Below, piece after piece: positions 1 through 8,956 of a stretch of 34,866 bases of DNA. A program made the position numbers and the translations under genes. Source of the DNA: Nitrospirota bacterium (GTDB lineage Bacteria; Nitrospirota; Thermodesulfovibrionia; Thermodesulfovibrionales; SM23-35); the NCBI GenBank assembly GCA_014859105.1, contig JACUUX010000026.1, positions 1 to 34,866 on the forward strand. Reading direction: 5' to 3'. How positions within the stretch are numbered: position 1 is the first letter of the stretch; the number at the start of each line of letters is the position of its first letter. The notes beneath the pieces are model-generated. The model did not search any database. It was not told where the DNA came from and saw only the letters and a list, made by a program, of their open reading frames with translations.

Positions 1-43
1 TGTTTATATGTGGCTTTATCCTCTCAAATTTAGCCTTTGCCAT
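1..43 (-). CDS. tuf: Elongation factor Tu, N-terminal fragment (cut by window edge)
   Basis: Reading the minus strand from position 43 gives MAKAKFERIKPHIN, the invariant start of bacterial EF-Tu, which delivers aminoacyl-tRNA to the ribosome as a GTP complex. Only 14 codons are inside the window, so no GTPase motif is visible. A strong ribosome binding site (GGAGGAG) lies just upstream of the ATG. It follows fusA on the same strand with a spacer of about 100 bases, the usual end of the str operon. Confidence 0.93.
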   Translation of the reverse strand, partial: MAKAKFERIKPHIN

Positions 44-60
44 ATCTCCTCCTTAATTTC

Positions 61-136
61 AGTCAATAGTCATCAGTCATTTATTATAGTATAAACTTCA
101 ATTTAACCAATGACCACTGACTGATGACTATTGACT
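61..136. repeat. 19-bp perfect inverted repeat between fusA and tuf
   Basis: The arms at 61-79 (AGTCAATAGTCATCAGTCA) and 118-136 are exact reverse complements, separated by 38 bases that carry partial extra copies of the GTCAT/TGAC unit. No T-tract follows on the minus strand, so it does not look like an intrinsic terminator. It resembles the short intergenic repeats built from AGTCATCAGT units found in many bacterial genomes. It could form an mRNA hairpin between fusA and tuf that changes the relative amounts of the two messages. Confidence 0.75.
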
Positions 137-146
137 ATCACTGTTG

Positions 147-2225
147 TTATTCACCCCTTACCATGGCTATAATTCCGTCAGATACCCCCTTTGGAACCTC
201 ATCATAATGTGAGAACTGCATTGTATATGTTGCTCTGCCCTGTGTCCTCGACCTCAAATCAGTAGCATAGCCAAACATCTCGGCGAGAGGGGCATGTGCC
301 TTTATGACCTGGACTTTACCCCTTTTCTCTATATTTAATACCTTTCCACGCCTGGCATTAAGGTCTCCGATTACATCACCCATGTATTCTTCAGGAGTAA
401 CGACTTCAAGGATAATTATAGGTTCAAGAAGTACAGGTTTAGCCTTTTTTGCAGCTTCTTTAAATGCCATTGATCCAGCTATTTTGAATGCCATCTCAGA
501 AGAGTCAACTTCATGGTATGAACCATCATAAAGTATCGCCTTAAAATCAACAACAGGATATCCTGCAAGAATACCCCTGTCTGCTGCTTCTTTTATTCCT
601 TTTTCAACAGCAGGTACATATTCTTTAGGTATAGTTCCGCCAACTATTTTATTCTCGAACTTAAACTCCTTACCGGGTTCCTGAGGCTCTATCTCAATAA
701 AAACATGGCCATATTGTCCCCGGCCACCTGTTTGTTTAATAAATTTCCCTTCTGACCTGGCTGCAGACCTTATTGTTTCTTTATAAGCAACCTGTGGTTT
801 TCCAACGTTTGCACTTACCTTAAACTCTCTTAGTAATCTGTCCACAATAATCTCAAGATGAAGTTCTCCCATCCCGGATATGATGGTCTGCCCTGTTTCC
901 TCATCATAAGAAACCTTAAAAGACGGGTCTTCCTGTGCAAGCTTGGCTAAAGATTGAGAGAGTTTCTCCTGGTCAGCCTTTGTCTTTGGCTCGATAGCCA
1001 CTGACATAACCGGCTCAGGGAATTCTATTGATTCGAGTATGATTGGATTGTTTTCGTCACACAATGTATCACCGGTAAGTGTCTTTTTTAATCCGACAAC
1101 CGCTGCTATATCACCAGCAGATAACTCTTTTACTTCTTCACGCTTGTTTGAGTGCATTTTTAATATTCTTCCGACCCTTTCTTTTACATCTTTTGTCGAA
1201 TTATAAACATAAGAGCCGGATGTTAAAAGCCCTGAATAAACTCTTATAAATGTTAGCTGGCCTACAAAAGGATCTGTCATTACCTTAAATGCAAGAGCAG
1301 AAAAAGGTTCCTGATCACTTGCATGGCGTACTATCACAGAATCGCTGCCAGGTATGGTTCCAACCACGGGAGGGATATCAAGTGGGGATGGAAGAAAATC
1401 AACAATTGCATCAAGTAAAAGATGGATCCCTTTATTACGAAATGCAGACCCGCACAGGACGGGTGTAAGTTTTCTTTCCAGAGTGCCTTTTCTAAGGGCT
1501 GACTTTATCTCATACACAGCTATCTCTTGTCTTTCAAGGTATTTCTCCATTATAGTTTCGTCAACATCTGCTAAAGCTTCAAGCATTTTTTCTCTATATT
1601 CAACAGCATAAGGCATAAGTTCTTGGGGGATATCTCCTTCTATGTATTTCGCACCAAGCGTTTCATCATCAAAATATACAGACTTCATCCTTACAATATC
1701 TATATGTCCTCTGAAACTGTCTCCGCTTCCTATAGGTATCTGGATAGGAACCGGTTTTGCATCCAGTCTTTCAATCATACTTTTTACACTAATAAATAAA
1801 TCTGCGCCAACTCTATCCATTTTATTCATAAAGGCGATACGTGGCACACCGTATCTGTTAGCCTGCCGCCAGACAGTTTCTGACTGGGGCTCAACACCTG
1901 CAACAGCATCAAAAACCGCAACAGCTCCGTCAAGTACGCGTAACGATCTTTCAACTTCGATTGTGAAATCAACATGTCCGGGTGTATCAATTATATTGAT
2001 CTTATAGTCTTTCCAGAAGCATGTTGTAGCGGCAGAGGTTATTGTTATCCCACGTTCCTGCTCCTGAACCATCCAGTCCATAACAGCAGTGCCTTCGTCC
2101 ACTTCGCCTATTTTGTATGTAACACCTGTATAAAAGAGGATACGTTCCGTGGTCGTAGTTTTCCCTGCATCTATATGTGCCATAATTCCGATATTTCTTG
2201 TCTTTTCTAAAGAAAACCTTGACAA
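147..2225 (-). CDS. fusA: Elongation factor G
   Basis: EF-G is the ribosomal translocase that moves tRNA and mRNA after peptide-bond formation and also helps recycle ribosomes with RRF. The 692-residue product has the full set of GTPase motifs: AHIDAGKT at 16-23, the RGITI switch I segment, DTPGH and NKMD, followed by the EF-G II to V domains with no truncation. The start is TTG at 2225, preceded by GAGGAG at a 7-base spacing; the next residues [13 protein letters not shown] match family N termini. It lies 21 bases after rpsG and upstream of tuf, so it is co-transcribed in the str operon and probably driven from the rpsL promoter. Length is normal for the family. Confidence 0.97.
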   Translation of the reverse strand: MSRFSLEKTRNIGIMAHIDAGKTTTTERILFYTGVTYKIGEVDEGTAVMDWMVQEQERGITITSAATTCFWKDYKINIIDTPGHVDFTIEVERSLRVLDGAVAVFDAVAGVEPQSETVWRQANRYGVPRIAFMNKMDRVGADLFISVKSMIERLDAKPVPIQIPIGSGDSFRGHIDIVRMKSVYFDDETLGAKYIEGDIPQELMPYAVEYREKMLEALADVDETIMEKYLERQEIAVYEIKSALRKGTLERKLTPVLCGSAFRNKGIHLLLDAIVDFLPSPLDIPPVVGTIPGSDSVIVRHASDQEPFSALAFKVMTDPFVGQLTFIRVYSGLLTSGSYVYNSTKDVKERVGRILKMHSNKREEVKELSAGDIAAVVGLKKTLTGDTLCDENNPIILESIEFPEPVMSVAIEPKTKADQEKLSQSLAKLAQEDPSFKVSYDEETGQTIISGMGELHLEIIVDRLLREFKVSANVGKPQVAYKETIRSAARSEGKFIKQTGGRGQYGHVFIEIEPQEPGKEFKFENKIVGGTIPKEYVPAVEKGIKEAADRGILAGYPVVDFKAILYDGSYHEVDSSEMAFKIAGSMAFKEAAKKAKPVLLEPIIILEVVTPEEYMGDVIGDLNARRGKVLNIEKRGKVQVIKAHAPLAEMFGYATDLRSRTQGRATYTMQFSHYDEVPKGVSDGIIAMVRGE

Positions 2226-2246
2226 ATGAATTCTCCTCTATTCTTC

Positions 2247-2717
2247 CTACCATCTATAATGGGCAAATGCCTTATTCGCCTCGGCCATTTTGTGGGTATC
2301 TTCTTTCTTTTTAATAGAAGGCCCTGTATTATTAAAAGCATCTATTAGTTCACCAGCCAGCCTCTCCTGCATGGTCTTTTCGCTCCTGTCTCGCGAATAT
2401 TTAAGAATCCACCTGAAAGCCAGGGCTGTACGCCTGTGTGGTCTTATTTCAACAGGCACCTGATAAGTAGCTCCTCCAACCCTCCTTGGTTTAACCTCGA
2501 GGACCGGCTTGACATTTTCAAGTGCTGTCTTGAAAACCTTGAGAGGGTCGCTCCCGGTTTTGTTTTTCAATGTTTCGAATGCACCATAACAGATCTTTTC
2601 TGCTGTTGATTTCTTTCCGCTCTGCATTATTGCATTTATAAATTTACTTACAATTTTACTGTTGTATTTAGGATCCGGCAAGATGTCTCTTTTTTCTGCA
2701 ACTCTTCTTCTTGGCAT
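2247..2717 (-). CDS. rpsG: 30S ribosomal protein S7
   Basis: S7 nucleates assembly of the 30S head by binding the 3' domain of 16S rRNA and touches the E-site tRNA. The 156-residue product begins [16 protein letters not shown] and keeps the family length and the basic N terminus, the [16 protein letters not shown] segment and the C-terminal basic helix. The ATG start has only a weak Shine-Dalgarno-like GTAGGAT, and the gap to the rpsL stop is 14 bases, so translational coupling to rpsL is likely. In many bacteria S7 represses its own operon by binding the rpsL-rpsG spacer; the short spacer here gives little room for an E. coli-like structure. Confidence 0.97.
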   Translation of the reverse strand: MPRRRVAEKRDILPDPKYNSKIVSKFINAIMQSGKKSTAEKICYGAFETLKNKTGSDPLKVFKTALENVKPVLEVKPRRVGGATYQVPVEIRPHRRTALAFRWILKYSRDRSEKTMQERLAGELIDAFNNTGPSIKKKEDTHKMAEANKAFAHYRW

Positions 2718-2731
2718 ATTATCCTACTTTA

Positions 2732-3103
2732 TTATTTCGGCTTCTTGGATCCATATTTCGACCTTCCCTGCCTTCTGTCAGCAACTCCCATTGAATCAAG
2801 CGTGCCCCTTATTATATGGTATCTGACACCGGGAAGGTCCTTTACCCTACCGCCTCTAATCATAATAATAGAGTGTTCCTGAAGATTATGCCCTACACCG
2901 GGTATGTATGCTGTAACTTCAATTCCTGTCATCAGTCTCACTCTTGCAACCTTTCTCAAGGCAGAGTTAGGTTTTTTGGGCGTTGTTGTATAAACCCTCA
3001 CACACACCCCTCTCTTCTGTGGACACTCTTTTAGAGCAGGACTTTTGGTCTTGCTCCTGACCTTTTCACGCCCTTTGTTTACCAGTTGTGATATAGTAGG
3101 CAC
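2732..3103 (-). CDS. rpsL: 30S ribosomal protein S12
   Basis: S12 sits at the decoding centre and controls codon-anticodon fidelity. The 123-residue protein begins [14 protein letters not shown] and carries [13 protein letters not shown] with Lys43 intact and [13 protein letters not shown] downstream, so the classical streptomycin-resistance substitutions are absent. The start is GTG at 3103, preceded by GGAGGG with a 3-base gap, and no upstream in-frame alternative fits the family N terminus. It is the first gene of the str operon here: rpoC is not its neighbour, and a clear promoter lies about 60 bases upstream. Confidence 0.97.
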   Translation of the reverse strand: MPTISQLVNKGREKVRSKTKSPALKECPQKRGVCVRVYTTTPKKPNSALRKVARVRLMTGIEVTAYIPGVGHNLQEHSIIMIRGGRVKDLPGVRYHIIRGTLDSMGVADRRQGRSKYGSKKPK

Positions 3104-3162
3104 TTTCCCTCCGTAAATATATTATAAAAAAGTTTAAAAGCTGGATTCTACAGCAATTGGGA

Positions 3163-3191
3163 ATCTTACCAGAGAAGTATTTTTTTGTCAA
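3163..3191 (-). promoter_or_regulatory. Sigma-70 type promoter of the str operon
   Basis: On the minus strand a consensus -35 TTGACA (3191-3186) is followed after exactly 17 bases by TAAGAT (3168-3163), with a TGG just before it that makes an extended -10. The expected transcription start is about 50 bases before the rpsL GTG start. A full -35 plus extended -10 fits a strong constitutive ribosomal-protein promoter. Confidence 0.75.
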
Positions 3192-3242
3192 GGTATCCGT
3201 ATATTAATCGGAAACAAAACATGACTTAACCCTTCTTATTGA

Positions 3243-4340
3243 TTAAATGTCCCATTTGTTAAAATCTGTTTTTACCAGATAAGGCTGATGGTTCAACAAA
3301 AGCAGTATCTTATCCCGTACTTCTTCAGGAGTAATTATAGAACCGCCCGGTCTCCCGTAAAAAAATACCTCAGACCTTCCGTTAATTGAAAGTCTGACAT
3401 CCTCAACCATCTGGCCTGCGTTCATTTCCACTGTGATGAATCTTCTGTTATCCCCTGATAACATAAAGATTTCTTTTTCAGGAAAAGGAAAAAGCGTGAC
3501 CGGCCTGAAAAGTCCTACTTTGAATCCTTCATGCCTCAGCTTGATTACAGAGGAAAGCACGATTCTCGCCACAACTCCAAAAGCAACCACCAGAACTTCG
3601 GCATCTTCGGCATAATAACTTTCATACCTGACCTCTTTTCTTTTCATCGTTTTATATTTTTCCTGTAATATATTATTTCTCATTCCAAGCTCGCCGTCAC
3701 CCATGTAAAGGGATTTAACTACCCGCGGCTCCCTGTCTTTACATCCGTCAAGTATCCAGTCTTTTTCCGGAAGTCCGGATTTAATACATGGCGTGGGAAT
3801 AAAAGGTTCCATCATCTGACCGATGACTCCGTCGCCGAGTATCATAACAGGAGTTCTGTATTCGTCTGCCTTGTCAAATGCAAGCTTTGTCAGGTTCCAC
3901 AATTCCTGAAGACTGTATGGAGCGAATACTATCATTTTATAATCACCGTGTCCTCCACCTTTCACAGCTTGAAAATAATCAGACTGACTGCCTGAAATAT
4001 TTCCCAGACCCGGGCCTCCTCTCTGCATATTGACTATCACGGCCGGCAGTTCCGCACCTGCAAGATAAGATATGGTCTCCTGCTTAAGGCTTATCCCCGG
4101 ACTGCTCGATGAAGTCATAGCTCTCATGCCTGCTGCAGACGCACCATATACCATATTTATTGCAGCGAGTTCACTCTCGGCCTGAATGAAAATACCACCG
4201 ACCTCGGGCATTCGCCAAGACATGTATTCAGGTATCTCATTTTGAGGTGTTATTGGATAACCTGCATAAAAGCGGCAGCCAGCCTGTATTGCAGCTTCGG
4301 CAATTACTTCGTTACCCCTCATTAAAATCCTTTTATTCAT
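3243..4340 (-). CDS. vorB: 2-oxoacid:ferredoxin oxidoreductase, alpha subunit (VorB-like)
   Basis: This family oxidatively decarboxylates 2-oxoacids (branched-chain 2-oxoacids for Vor, 2-oxoglutarate for Kor) to the acyl-CoA, passing electrons to ferredoxin. The 365-residue product has the pyrimidine-binding domain of the thiamine-diphosphate enzyme: MRGNEVIAEAAIQAGCRFYAGYPITPQ at the start, the GASAAGMRAMTSSSSPGISL loop, QRGGPGLGN, then the C-terminal domain II. Its best match by eye is VorB; KorA cannot be excluded. The beta (TPP/FeS) and gamma subunits and the ferredoxin subunit normally adjacent are missing: the next gene downstream is rpsL. A TATAAT box lies only 8 bases before the ATG and there is no clear Shine-Dalgarno, so the transcript may be leaderless; Met7, with AAAGG upstream, is an alternative start. 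Confidence 0.88.
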   Translation of the reverse strand: MNKRILMRGNEVIAEAAIQAGCRFYAGYPITPQNEIPEYMSWRMPEVGGIFIQAESELAAINMVYGASAAGMRAMTSSSSPGISLKQETISYLAGAELPAVIVNMQRGGPGLGNISGSQSDYFQAVKGGGHGDYKMIVFAPYSLQELWNLTKLAFDKADEYRTPVMILGDGVIGQMMEPFIPTPCIKSGLPEKDWILDGCKDREPRVVKSLYMGDGELGMRNNILQEKYKTMKRKEVRYESYYAEDAEVLVVAFGVVARIVLSSVIKLRHEGFKVGLFRPVTLFPFPEKEIFMLSGDNRRFITVEMNAGQMVEDVRLSINGRSEVFFYGRPGGSIITPEEVRDKILLLLNHQPYLVKTDFNKWDI

Positions 4341-4358
4341 GACTCGAATTATACCACA

Positions 4359-4463
4359 TTAATTTATTTCAATCGCTATGCTTTTAAAAAGTGATAATAA
4401 ATTTACGAGTCCTAACTTCGCTGCCATTGATATCTGTTCCTGCTCACAAATTTTTATATTCAT
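4359..4463 (-). other. Short open stretch in the vorB upstream gap, possible gene remnant
   Basis: The 268-base gap between vorB and the nucleotidase gene holds a minus-strand reading frame that stays open for about 60 codons, from near 4540 to the stop at 4359, and reads as a plausible helical C terminus (GLRAVGLSVLKELCSYKDIM, then ending AIEIN). The first ATG in it is at 4463, giving 34 residues. There is no Shine-Dalgarno, the upstream frame is closed by TGA, and I recognise no family. It may be the tail of a decayed gene or chance. Confidence 0.2.
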
Positions 4464-4608
4464 AATATCTTTATAACTGCAGAGTTCCTTTAATACAGAT
4501 AACCCAACAGCTCGTAATCCCCGATTCCTTGTCTGAAGTTTTCAGAAGTGAAATTTTTGATATCGCTTTATTCATCGGAAATATTATGTTCACTCATGTT
4601 TGTATTGT

Positions 4609-5151
4609 CTATCTTCCTCCATTTAATTCTTTTAATAGATAGTCAAGAACCTCTTCCAGCGAATTGAAAAGCGGGTGTTCCGAGTTCTTATTCCATGGCC
4701 GGAGTAACCCTGTACAGATGAGCCCTTTCTTCTTTGCTTCGTCGAGAAGATGAGGTGCATCATCAACAATCGCTCTGCACGTATCAAAAAGTATAGTCTT
4801 GTCGTTACTCAAATGTAGCCCGGTATAAGGCAGATTGTATTTCTGCATGAATCTTTCCGTCGCTGCTCTTGAGTTTTCGTCCCTGTGTGAGGCTATTATT
4901 ACCTGATATCCCTCGTCAAGAAGTGAGTTAAGAAAAAAACGGGAAGCAGGAAAGGGTGTGAACAAGTCCTGTTCCCTGTGTATTTCATTACAGATACGGG
5001 AAAGTTCCTCTATGCTTATGTATTCCATATAGAAGTCCCATTCCCATTCGTTCACAGGCGGTATCTCAGGGGCAACTTCCTTTATCCTCTCCTGAAATAC
5101 AGATGCAAAATCCCATAATGTGTTGTCTATGTCAACGATAATCCTTTTCAT
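4609..5151 (-). CDS. HAD-superfamily 5'-nucleotidase-like phosphatase (NT5C type)
   Basis: Members of this HAD group remove phosphate from (deoxy)nucleoside monophosphates. In the 180-residue product motif I is DIDNT with Asp7 (nucleophile) and Asp9 (acid/base), motif II is the ASHRD segment with Ser88, Lys118 is the motif III candidate and DDAP with Asp130/Asp131 is motif IV binding Mg2+. The cap between residues 20 and 75 is helical and rich in aromatic and acidic residues, as in deoxyribonucleotidases. Substrate cannot be read from sequence. It is a single gene, with vorB downstream after a 268-base gap and the cupin gene divergent upstream; there is no convincing Shine-Dalgarno before the ATG. 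Confidence 0.75.
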   Translation of the reverse strand: MKRIIVDIDNTLWDFASVFQERIKEVAPEIPPVNEWEWDFYMEYISIEELSRICNEIHREQDLFTPFPASRFFLNSLLDEGYQVIIASHRDENSRAATERFMQKYNLPYTGLHLSNDKTILFDTCRAIVDDAPHLLDEAKKKGLICTGLLRPWNKNSEHPLFNSLEEVLDYLLKELNGGR

Positions 5152-5347
5152 TATGTCATCTTTATATAATTTTCATCATTTTCCTTAATTAATATACTGT
5201 AGTTTTTTCGTTATCTCAAGGGATCGATAGTATTTAAACATAAATCAGAATTAACCGTCACGCAACGAGATTACAGGGAATAAAAAGTTCTAAAAAATTG
5301 ATAAAACATCCTCAATCCCCTTAGAGGAAATTATTTTGTTACAATAT

Positions 5348-5376
5348 TTGACATAAAATATAAAGCTATATAGAAT
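5348..5376 (+). promoter_or_regulatory. Promoter of the cupin gene
   Basis: TTGACA at 5348-5353 and TAGAAT at 5371-5376 are separated by exactly 17 bases. Transcription would start near 5383, only about 10 bases before the ATG at 5394. The one Shine-Dalgarno-like GGAG (5377-5380) would then lie outside the message, so translation may start on a very short leader. Confidence 0.65.
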
Positions 5377-5393
5377 GGAGACATTTATATAAT

Positions 5394-5738
5394 ATGAAAA
5401 TCTTCTCTCTCGAAGAAACACCTTATGAGCCGGTAAACCATGACACCCGGCTGAAAAAGAAAGTATTGGCAAAGAATATTCTTCCTCACGTAAGCACGGT
5501 AAGTCATATTATTCTTCAACCAGGCAACTCTGTATCTGAACATACTCACCATGAGTTCTTCGAAGTATTTTACTGCATCCGTGGCGCTGTTGTTTTATCA
5601 GTAAAAGGGGAACGAGTTTCGATAAAAGATGGAGATTTATTATTTGTGGAACCACATGAGCCTCATGCAATTCCTGAAGTCGTAAAAGAAACAGAACTTT
5701 TATATTTTCATGTTAATTCGAGGAATGAAAACAGGTAA
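5394..5738 (+). CDS. Small single-domain cupin protein
   Basis: The 114-residue product is one conserved cupin barrel. Motif 1 is HTHHEFFEVFYCIRG with His50, His52 and Glu57; motif 2 is GDLLFVEPHEPHAIP with His88/His91 replacing the usual metal-binding His, so a bound divalent metal is likely. Such small cupins act as isomerases, dioxygenases, sugar or ligand binders, and the substrate cannot be inferred. No signal peptide is present, so it is cytoplasmic. Its last codons overlap the next gene on the same strand, which makes a two-gene operon and suggests a shared function with that unrecognised protein. Confidence 0.8.
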   Translation: MKIFSLEETPYEPVNHDTRLKKKVLAKNILPHVSTVSHIILQPGNSVSEHTHHEFFEVFYCIRGAVVLSVKGERVSIKDGDLLFVEPHEPHAIPEVVKETELLYFHVNSRNENR

Positions 5739-6678
5739 CCCTTCCGTTACTATCGGCTTTACATCACATCGCATTGAGACTATTGCCATTGCAAAACAAT
5801 CAATGGAAGAGCATGATATCATCGTAACAGAGGAAGCTCCGACCCCGCGATTTACTGATATGCTGAATAAGAAAATCCCAATTGCTGAATATATTAGAGA
5901 AGAATATCTTGAATTTCCAAAATTTTCATGGCGTTATTACAGGCTTCTCCGCCAACTTCATTATAAAGGAAAACAGATTCTTCAAATAGAACCATACATG
6001 GAAAGATTATTTCTGATTTACGAAATGTTTTCTGATGGCAAAAAACCCTCTGATGTTTTAGATATACCCGTATTAAAAGAAGTATATACAGCTGAAAAGA
6101 AAGTAACAGCAGCCCTTCTTGATTTCTATGAACATTCTCTTAAGAGCTCTTTTCAGGAAATAGTCAGGGCAGTCATGAGGTTTGCCGGGGTTGATGCTGA
6201 GAGATTCCGGTTAAGAGATATGATGCGAGCAGGGGCTATTGCAAAAGTTTTTACAGGAGATAAAAAGGTCTATGTGGAAGCAGGCGGAATTCATGTCTTT
6301 CTCGAAAGGGAACTGAGACAAAAATTGAGAGGAATAACTGATGTAAAAGCTCTGTTTTTACTTGAACCGTTCATTAGAAAAATATCCGGTAAGAAAGAAT
6401 TTCTGCCTCCGGGTGACCTTCTTACTATTCATTATATTCTGGACAAAAGAAAAAATGAACACTTTGAAACTCTACAGGCATCCAGAAGCCTTATTTACAT
6501 CATATTTCTTAACAAGGAAGAAATGATTCCGTCTAAAACAATAGAAGCACCGCATATCGAGGATGAAATAAAAATAAATGAATTTGTTAGTAGGCTGACA
6601 GTTCAGCAATGTGAAGAACTCTACGGCAAGATCCATTTACAGAAACGTGAAGATGCATTAAAAGCACTCAGGATTTAG
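5725..6678 (+). CDS. Uncharacterised protein, possible TraB/ChaN-like fold
   Basis: I do not recognise a named family with certainty. The roughly 317-residue product opens with a short strand, then a helix and a strand ending in paired acids (TIGFTSHRIETIAIAKQS, then HDIIVTEEAPTPRFTDML). That layout resembles the TraB/PrgY and ChaN/EreA-like group, where an early His and downstream Glu pair are conserved. It continues with YRLLRQLHYKGKQILQIEPY, a mostly helical middle and a C-terminal charged domain; there are no membrane segments. The start is ambiguous: ATG at 5710 has no ribosome binding site, and ATG at 5725 has GAGGA directly abutting it. Both overlap the cupin gene (stop at 5738), implying coupled translation. 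Confidence 0.7.
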   Translation: MKTGNPSVTIGFTSHRIETIAIAKQSMEEHDIIVTEEAPTPRFTDMLNKKIPIAEYIREEYLEFPKFSWRYYRLLRQLHYKGKQILQIEPYMERLFLIYEMFSDGKKPSDVLDIPVLKEVYTAEKKVTAALLDFYEHSLKSSFQEIVRAVMRFAGVDAERFRLRDMMRAGAIAKVFTGDKKVYVEAGGIHVFLERELRQKLRGITDVKALFLLEPFIRKISGKKEFLPPGDLLTIHYILDKRKNEHFETLQASRSLIYIIFLNKEEMIPSKTIEAPHIEDEIKINEFVSRLTVQQCEELYGKIHLQKREDALKALRI

Positions 6679-6695
6679 CTTAAGAACTGAATTTT

Positions 6696-7604
6696 TTAGA
6701 CTTTTTTCGAAAAGATTTCACCTAAGGCATCACGCAGGTCATTATATGAGAACTTGAACCCGTGCTTCAAAATTTTTGCCGGCATCATTCTCTGGCTGAA
6801 GGTTAGCACATCTGCAGTCTCCTGCAGCAGCAGTTTGAGAACCCATACCGGCAACGGGATGATAAGTGCCTTTCTGAATTCTCGCAGGAGATAAATAAAA
6901 TCCCTGTAGCGCACGGCGTGTGGAGATGAGGCATTCACCGGGCCTGATAGCCGGCCATCCATTGCCGCAGTGTGGTAAATCCGGATGAGGTCATCCATGT
7001 GTATCCATGAGAACCAGTTTAGTCCGGAACCGAAAAGGAAGGAGAAGCCGAATTTAAAGGATTTCATTAATTCTCCTAAAATCCCGCCTTTTTTATCGAG
7101 AACAGGCGCAGTTCTTACCTGAACTGACCTCATACCGAGTGACTCGGCACGTCGGGCTTCTTTCTCCCAAGCGATACATACTTCCGCAAGAAAACCCAGG
7201 CCATTGGGCGCGCTTTCATCGAGTTCCGTATCGCCTTTGTCTCCATAATATCCAACAGCAGAAGCAGAGACAAAAACTTTTGGCTTTTCTTCAAGAGTTG
7301 ATATAAAATCAATGAGATTTTTATTTACTGTTACACGGCTTCCCCAGATTGCATTTTTATTCTTTTTTGTCCATAGCGTGAAAATGTCTTTACCGCTTAA
7401 ATTTATGACAGCATCCACTCCCTCAAACCAACTCTTGTTGAACAATTCAGGTTTGAGCAGATCGATAGTAAACCATTTTAAATGCGGTGATTCTATTCTC
7501 GGTACATTTCTGTCAAGGATAACCACTTCAAGTCCCTGATCTAAAAGATATCTTGCCAGGCGCTGACCGATAAAGCCCCCTCCGCCGCCGATAAGAACTT
7601 TCAT
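6696..7604 (-). CDS. TIGR01777 family NAD(P)-dependent epimerase (SDR39U1-like)
   Basis: This is an atypical extended short-chain dehydrogenase. The 302-residue product has the Rossmann motif GGGGGFIG at 6-13, the DRN segment after beta 2, INLSGKDI, and the SASAVGYYGDKG region typical of TIGR01777. It ends in the DUF1731 C-terminal segment (MMPAKILKHGFKFSYNDLRD). Members include YfcH of E. coli and plant GC1/SulA, a plastid-division factor; the reaction is not established. The start has AAGGAGGG ten bases upstream. Its stop lies 17 bases from the stop of the preceding convergent gene, leaving no room for a classical terminator. Confidence 0.9.
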   Translation of the reverse strand: MKVLIGGGGGFIGQRLARYLLDQGLEVVILDRNVPRIESPHLKWFTIDLLKPELFNKSWFEGVDAVINLSGKDIFTLWTKKNKNAIWGSRVTVNKNLIDFISTLEEKPKVFVSASAVGYYGDKGDTELDESAPNGLGFLAEVCIAWEKEARRAESLGMRSVQVRTAPVLDKKGGILGELMKSFKFGFSFLFGSGLNWFSWIHMDDLIRIYHTAAMDGRLSGPVNASSPHAVRYRDFIYLLREFRKALIIPLPVWVLKLLLQETADVLTFSQRMMPAKILKHGFKFSYNDLRDALGEIFSKKV

Positions 7605-7657
7605 GACTTTATCCCTCCTTTAATCAATGATAGAAGAAATATATATCAAAAACAAGC

Positions 7658-8713
7658 TCACCACGGCCACCTGAATATCATCATTCTTCTCTCTCTTTTA
7701 TCAAGTCTGGCAATTCCTTCCTCGCGGGCTGCCCTCAATGCCTCCTCATATTCTTCAGGGGTTATACAGCGGTCCAAAGGCGGGTACCTGTATGCATTGC
7801 CGCAGGGCCGGTATTGATCCATTATGTTCACATAAGTATTTCTGGATATCTCCCTTGCTACGAAGCGCATGATCTCCCTCGTCCCTGCCACTCCACCAGG
7901 CATCACCAGGTGCCGCAGCATGATTCCTCTAAGGGCGATTCCATTTTCATCAAGAACTAAATCTCCCACCTGACGATGCATTTCCTTGAATGCCTCTCTT
8001 GCCCTTTCAGGATAGTCCGGTGCCTTTAAATATTTACGTGACATCTCAGGGTCCCAGAATTTGAAATCAGGCATATAAATATCGAATATTCCGTCCAGAA
8101 GTTTCAGTGTCTCAACTGAGTCATAGCCGCCTGTATTATATACAAGAGGCACATTCAGGCCACCATCTATCGCATGTGCCAATGAATCAAGAATCTGGGG
8201 TACCACATGGGTTGGAGTAACGAAATTGATGTTATGGCACCCCTGCTTCTGCAATTGAAGCATCATGCCGGCAAGTGTTTTCGGACTCACCTCGCTGCCC
8301 TCACCCAGATGGCTTATATCCCAGTTTTGGCAGAATACGCACAGAAGATTACAATTAGCCATGAAGATTGTACCGGAACCGTGTTTGCCCACCAGCGGGT
8401 CTTCTTCTCCGAAGTGGGGATTGTAACTCGATACCATAGCTAACCGGCCGGTGCGACAGAAACCTTTTTCATCCTTCAGCCTGTTGACTTCACATTCCCT
8501 CGGGCAGAGACGGCAATTTCCCAGTATCTTATATGCTATTTCTATACTCTCGGCCAGCTTTCCTGTGCGATAAGCATCTATGTATGACGCTGTGAACATT
8601 TTCTTGCCTTTCTCTATTTTAGCATTAACCCGGATAATGCATTTACAAATAAAAAGAGAGGGCATATGTGCAGAAAAAGCTTTCATATCGCCTTCTTTGT
8701 AAGACATAAGCAT
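7658..8713 (-). CDS. Radical SAM protein, PflX-like (pyruvate formate-lyase activase homologue)
   Basis: The core carries CNLLCVFC, the Cx3Cx2C that holds the radical SAM [4Fe-4S] cluster. It is preceded by a second Cys set (CRLCPRECEVNR, then GFCRTG) diagnostic of the PflX/COG1313 group. These proteins resemble glycyl-radical-enzyme activases, but their targets are unknown and no glycyl radical enzyme is nearby. Start choice is open: ATG at 8713 has AAAGGTGAG five bases upstream and gives 351 residues; ATG at 8599, with AAGG seven bases upstream, gives 313 residues and fits the usual family N terminus (MFTASYIDAYRTGKL). The extra 38 residues show no family similarity that I can see. The gene is divergent from tldD. 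Confidence 0.88.
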   Translation of the reverse strand: MLMSYKEGDMKAFSAHMPSLFICKCIIRVNAKIEKGKKMFTASYIDAYRTGKLAESIEIAYKILGNCRLCPRECEVNRLKDEKGFCRTGRLAMVSSYNPHFGEEDPLVGKHGSGTIFMANCNLLCVFCQNWDISHLGEGSEVSPKTLAGMMLQLQKQGCHNINFVTPTHVVPQILDSLAHAIDGGLNVPLVYNTGGYDSVETLKLLDGIFDIYMPDFKFWDPEMSRKYLKAPDYPERAREAFKEMHRQVGDLVLDENGIALRGIMLRHLVMPGGVAGTREIMRFVAREISRNTYVNIMDQYRPCGNAYRYPPLDRCITPEEYEEALRAAREEGIARLDKRERRMMIFRWPW

Positions 8714-8956
8714 ACAAACTCACCTTTCATGTTTTGATGTAAAATAAAGGGATTACACATATTGCCGGATTGCGATTCTGAAAGGTTTTTCTGTGCACAT
8801 GCCTGATATCAACTGCAATTTTCGGGTTAAGTCATTCTTAATAAAATTCCGGGTCTGTAATAAAGAGTGGCAGCATTTTATCACAATAAGTAAACTATAT
8901 TAAGATTCCTTTTATGGATATAATTAAGAAAGACAAAACATATAGAAGGGAGAGTT

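Noticed and set aside
8799-8903. 34-codon plus-strand ORF between the radical SAM gene and tldD, as a possible precursor peptide
   Set aside because: No properly spaced ribosome binding site and no precursor-like leader/core pattern.
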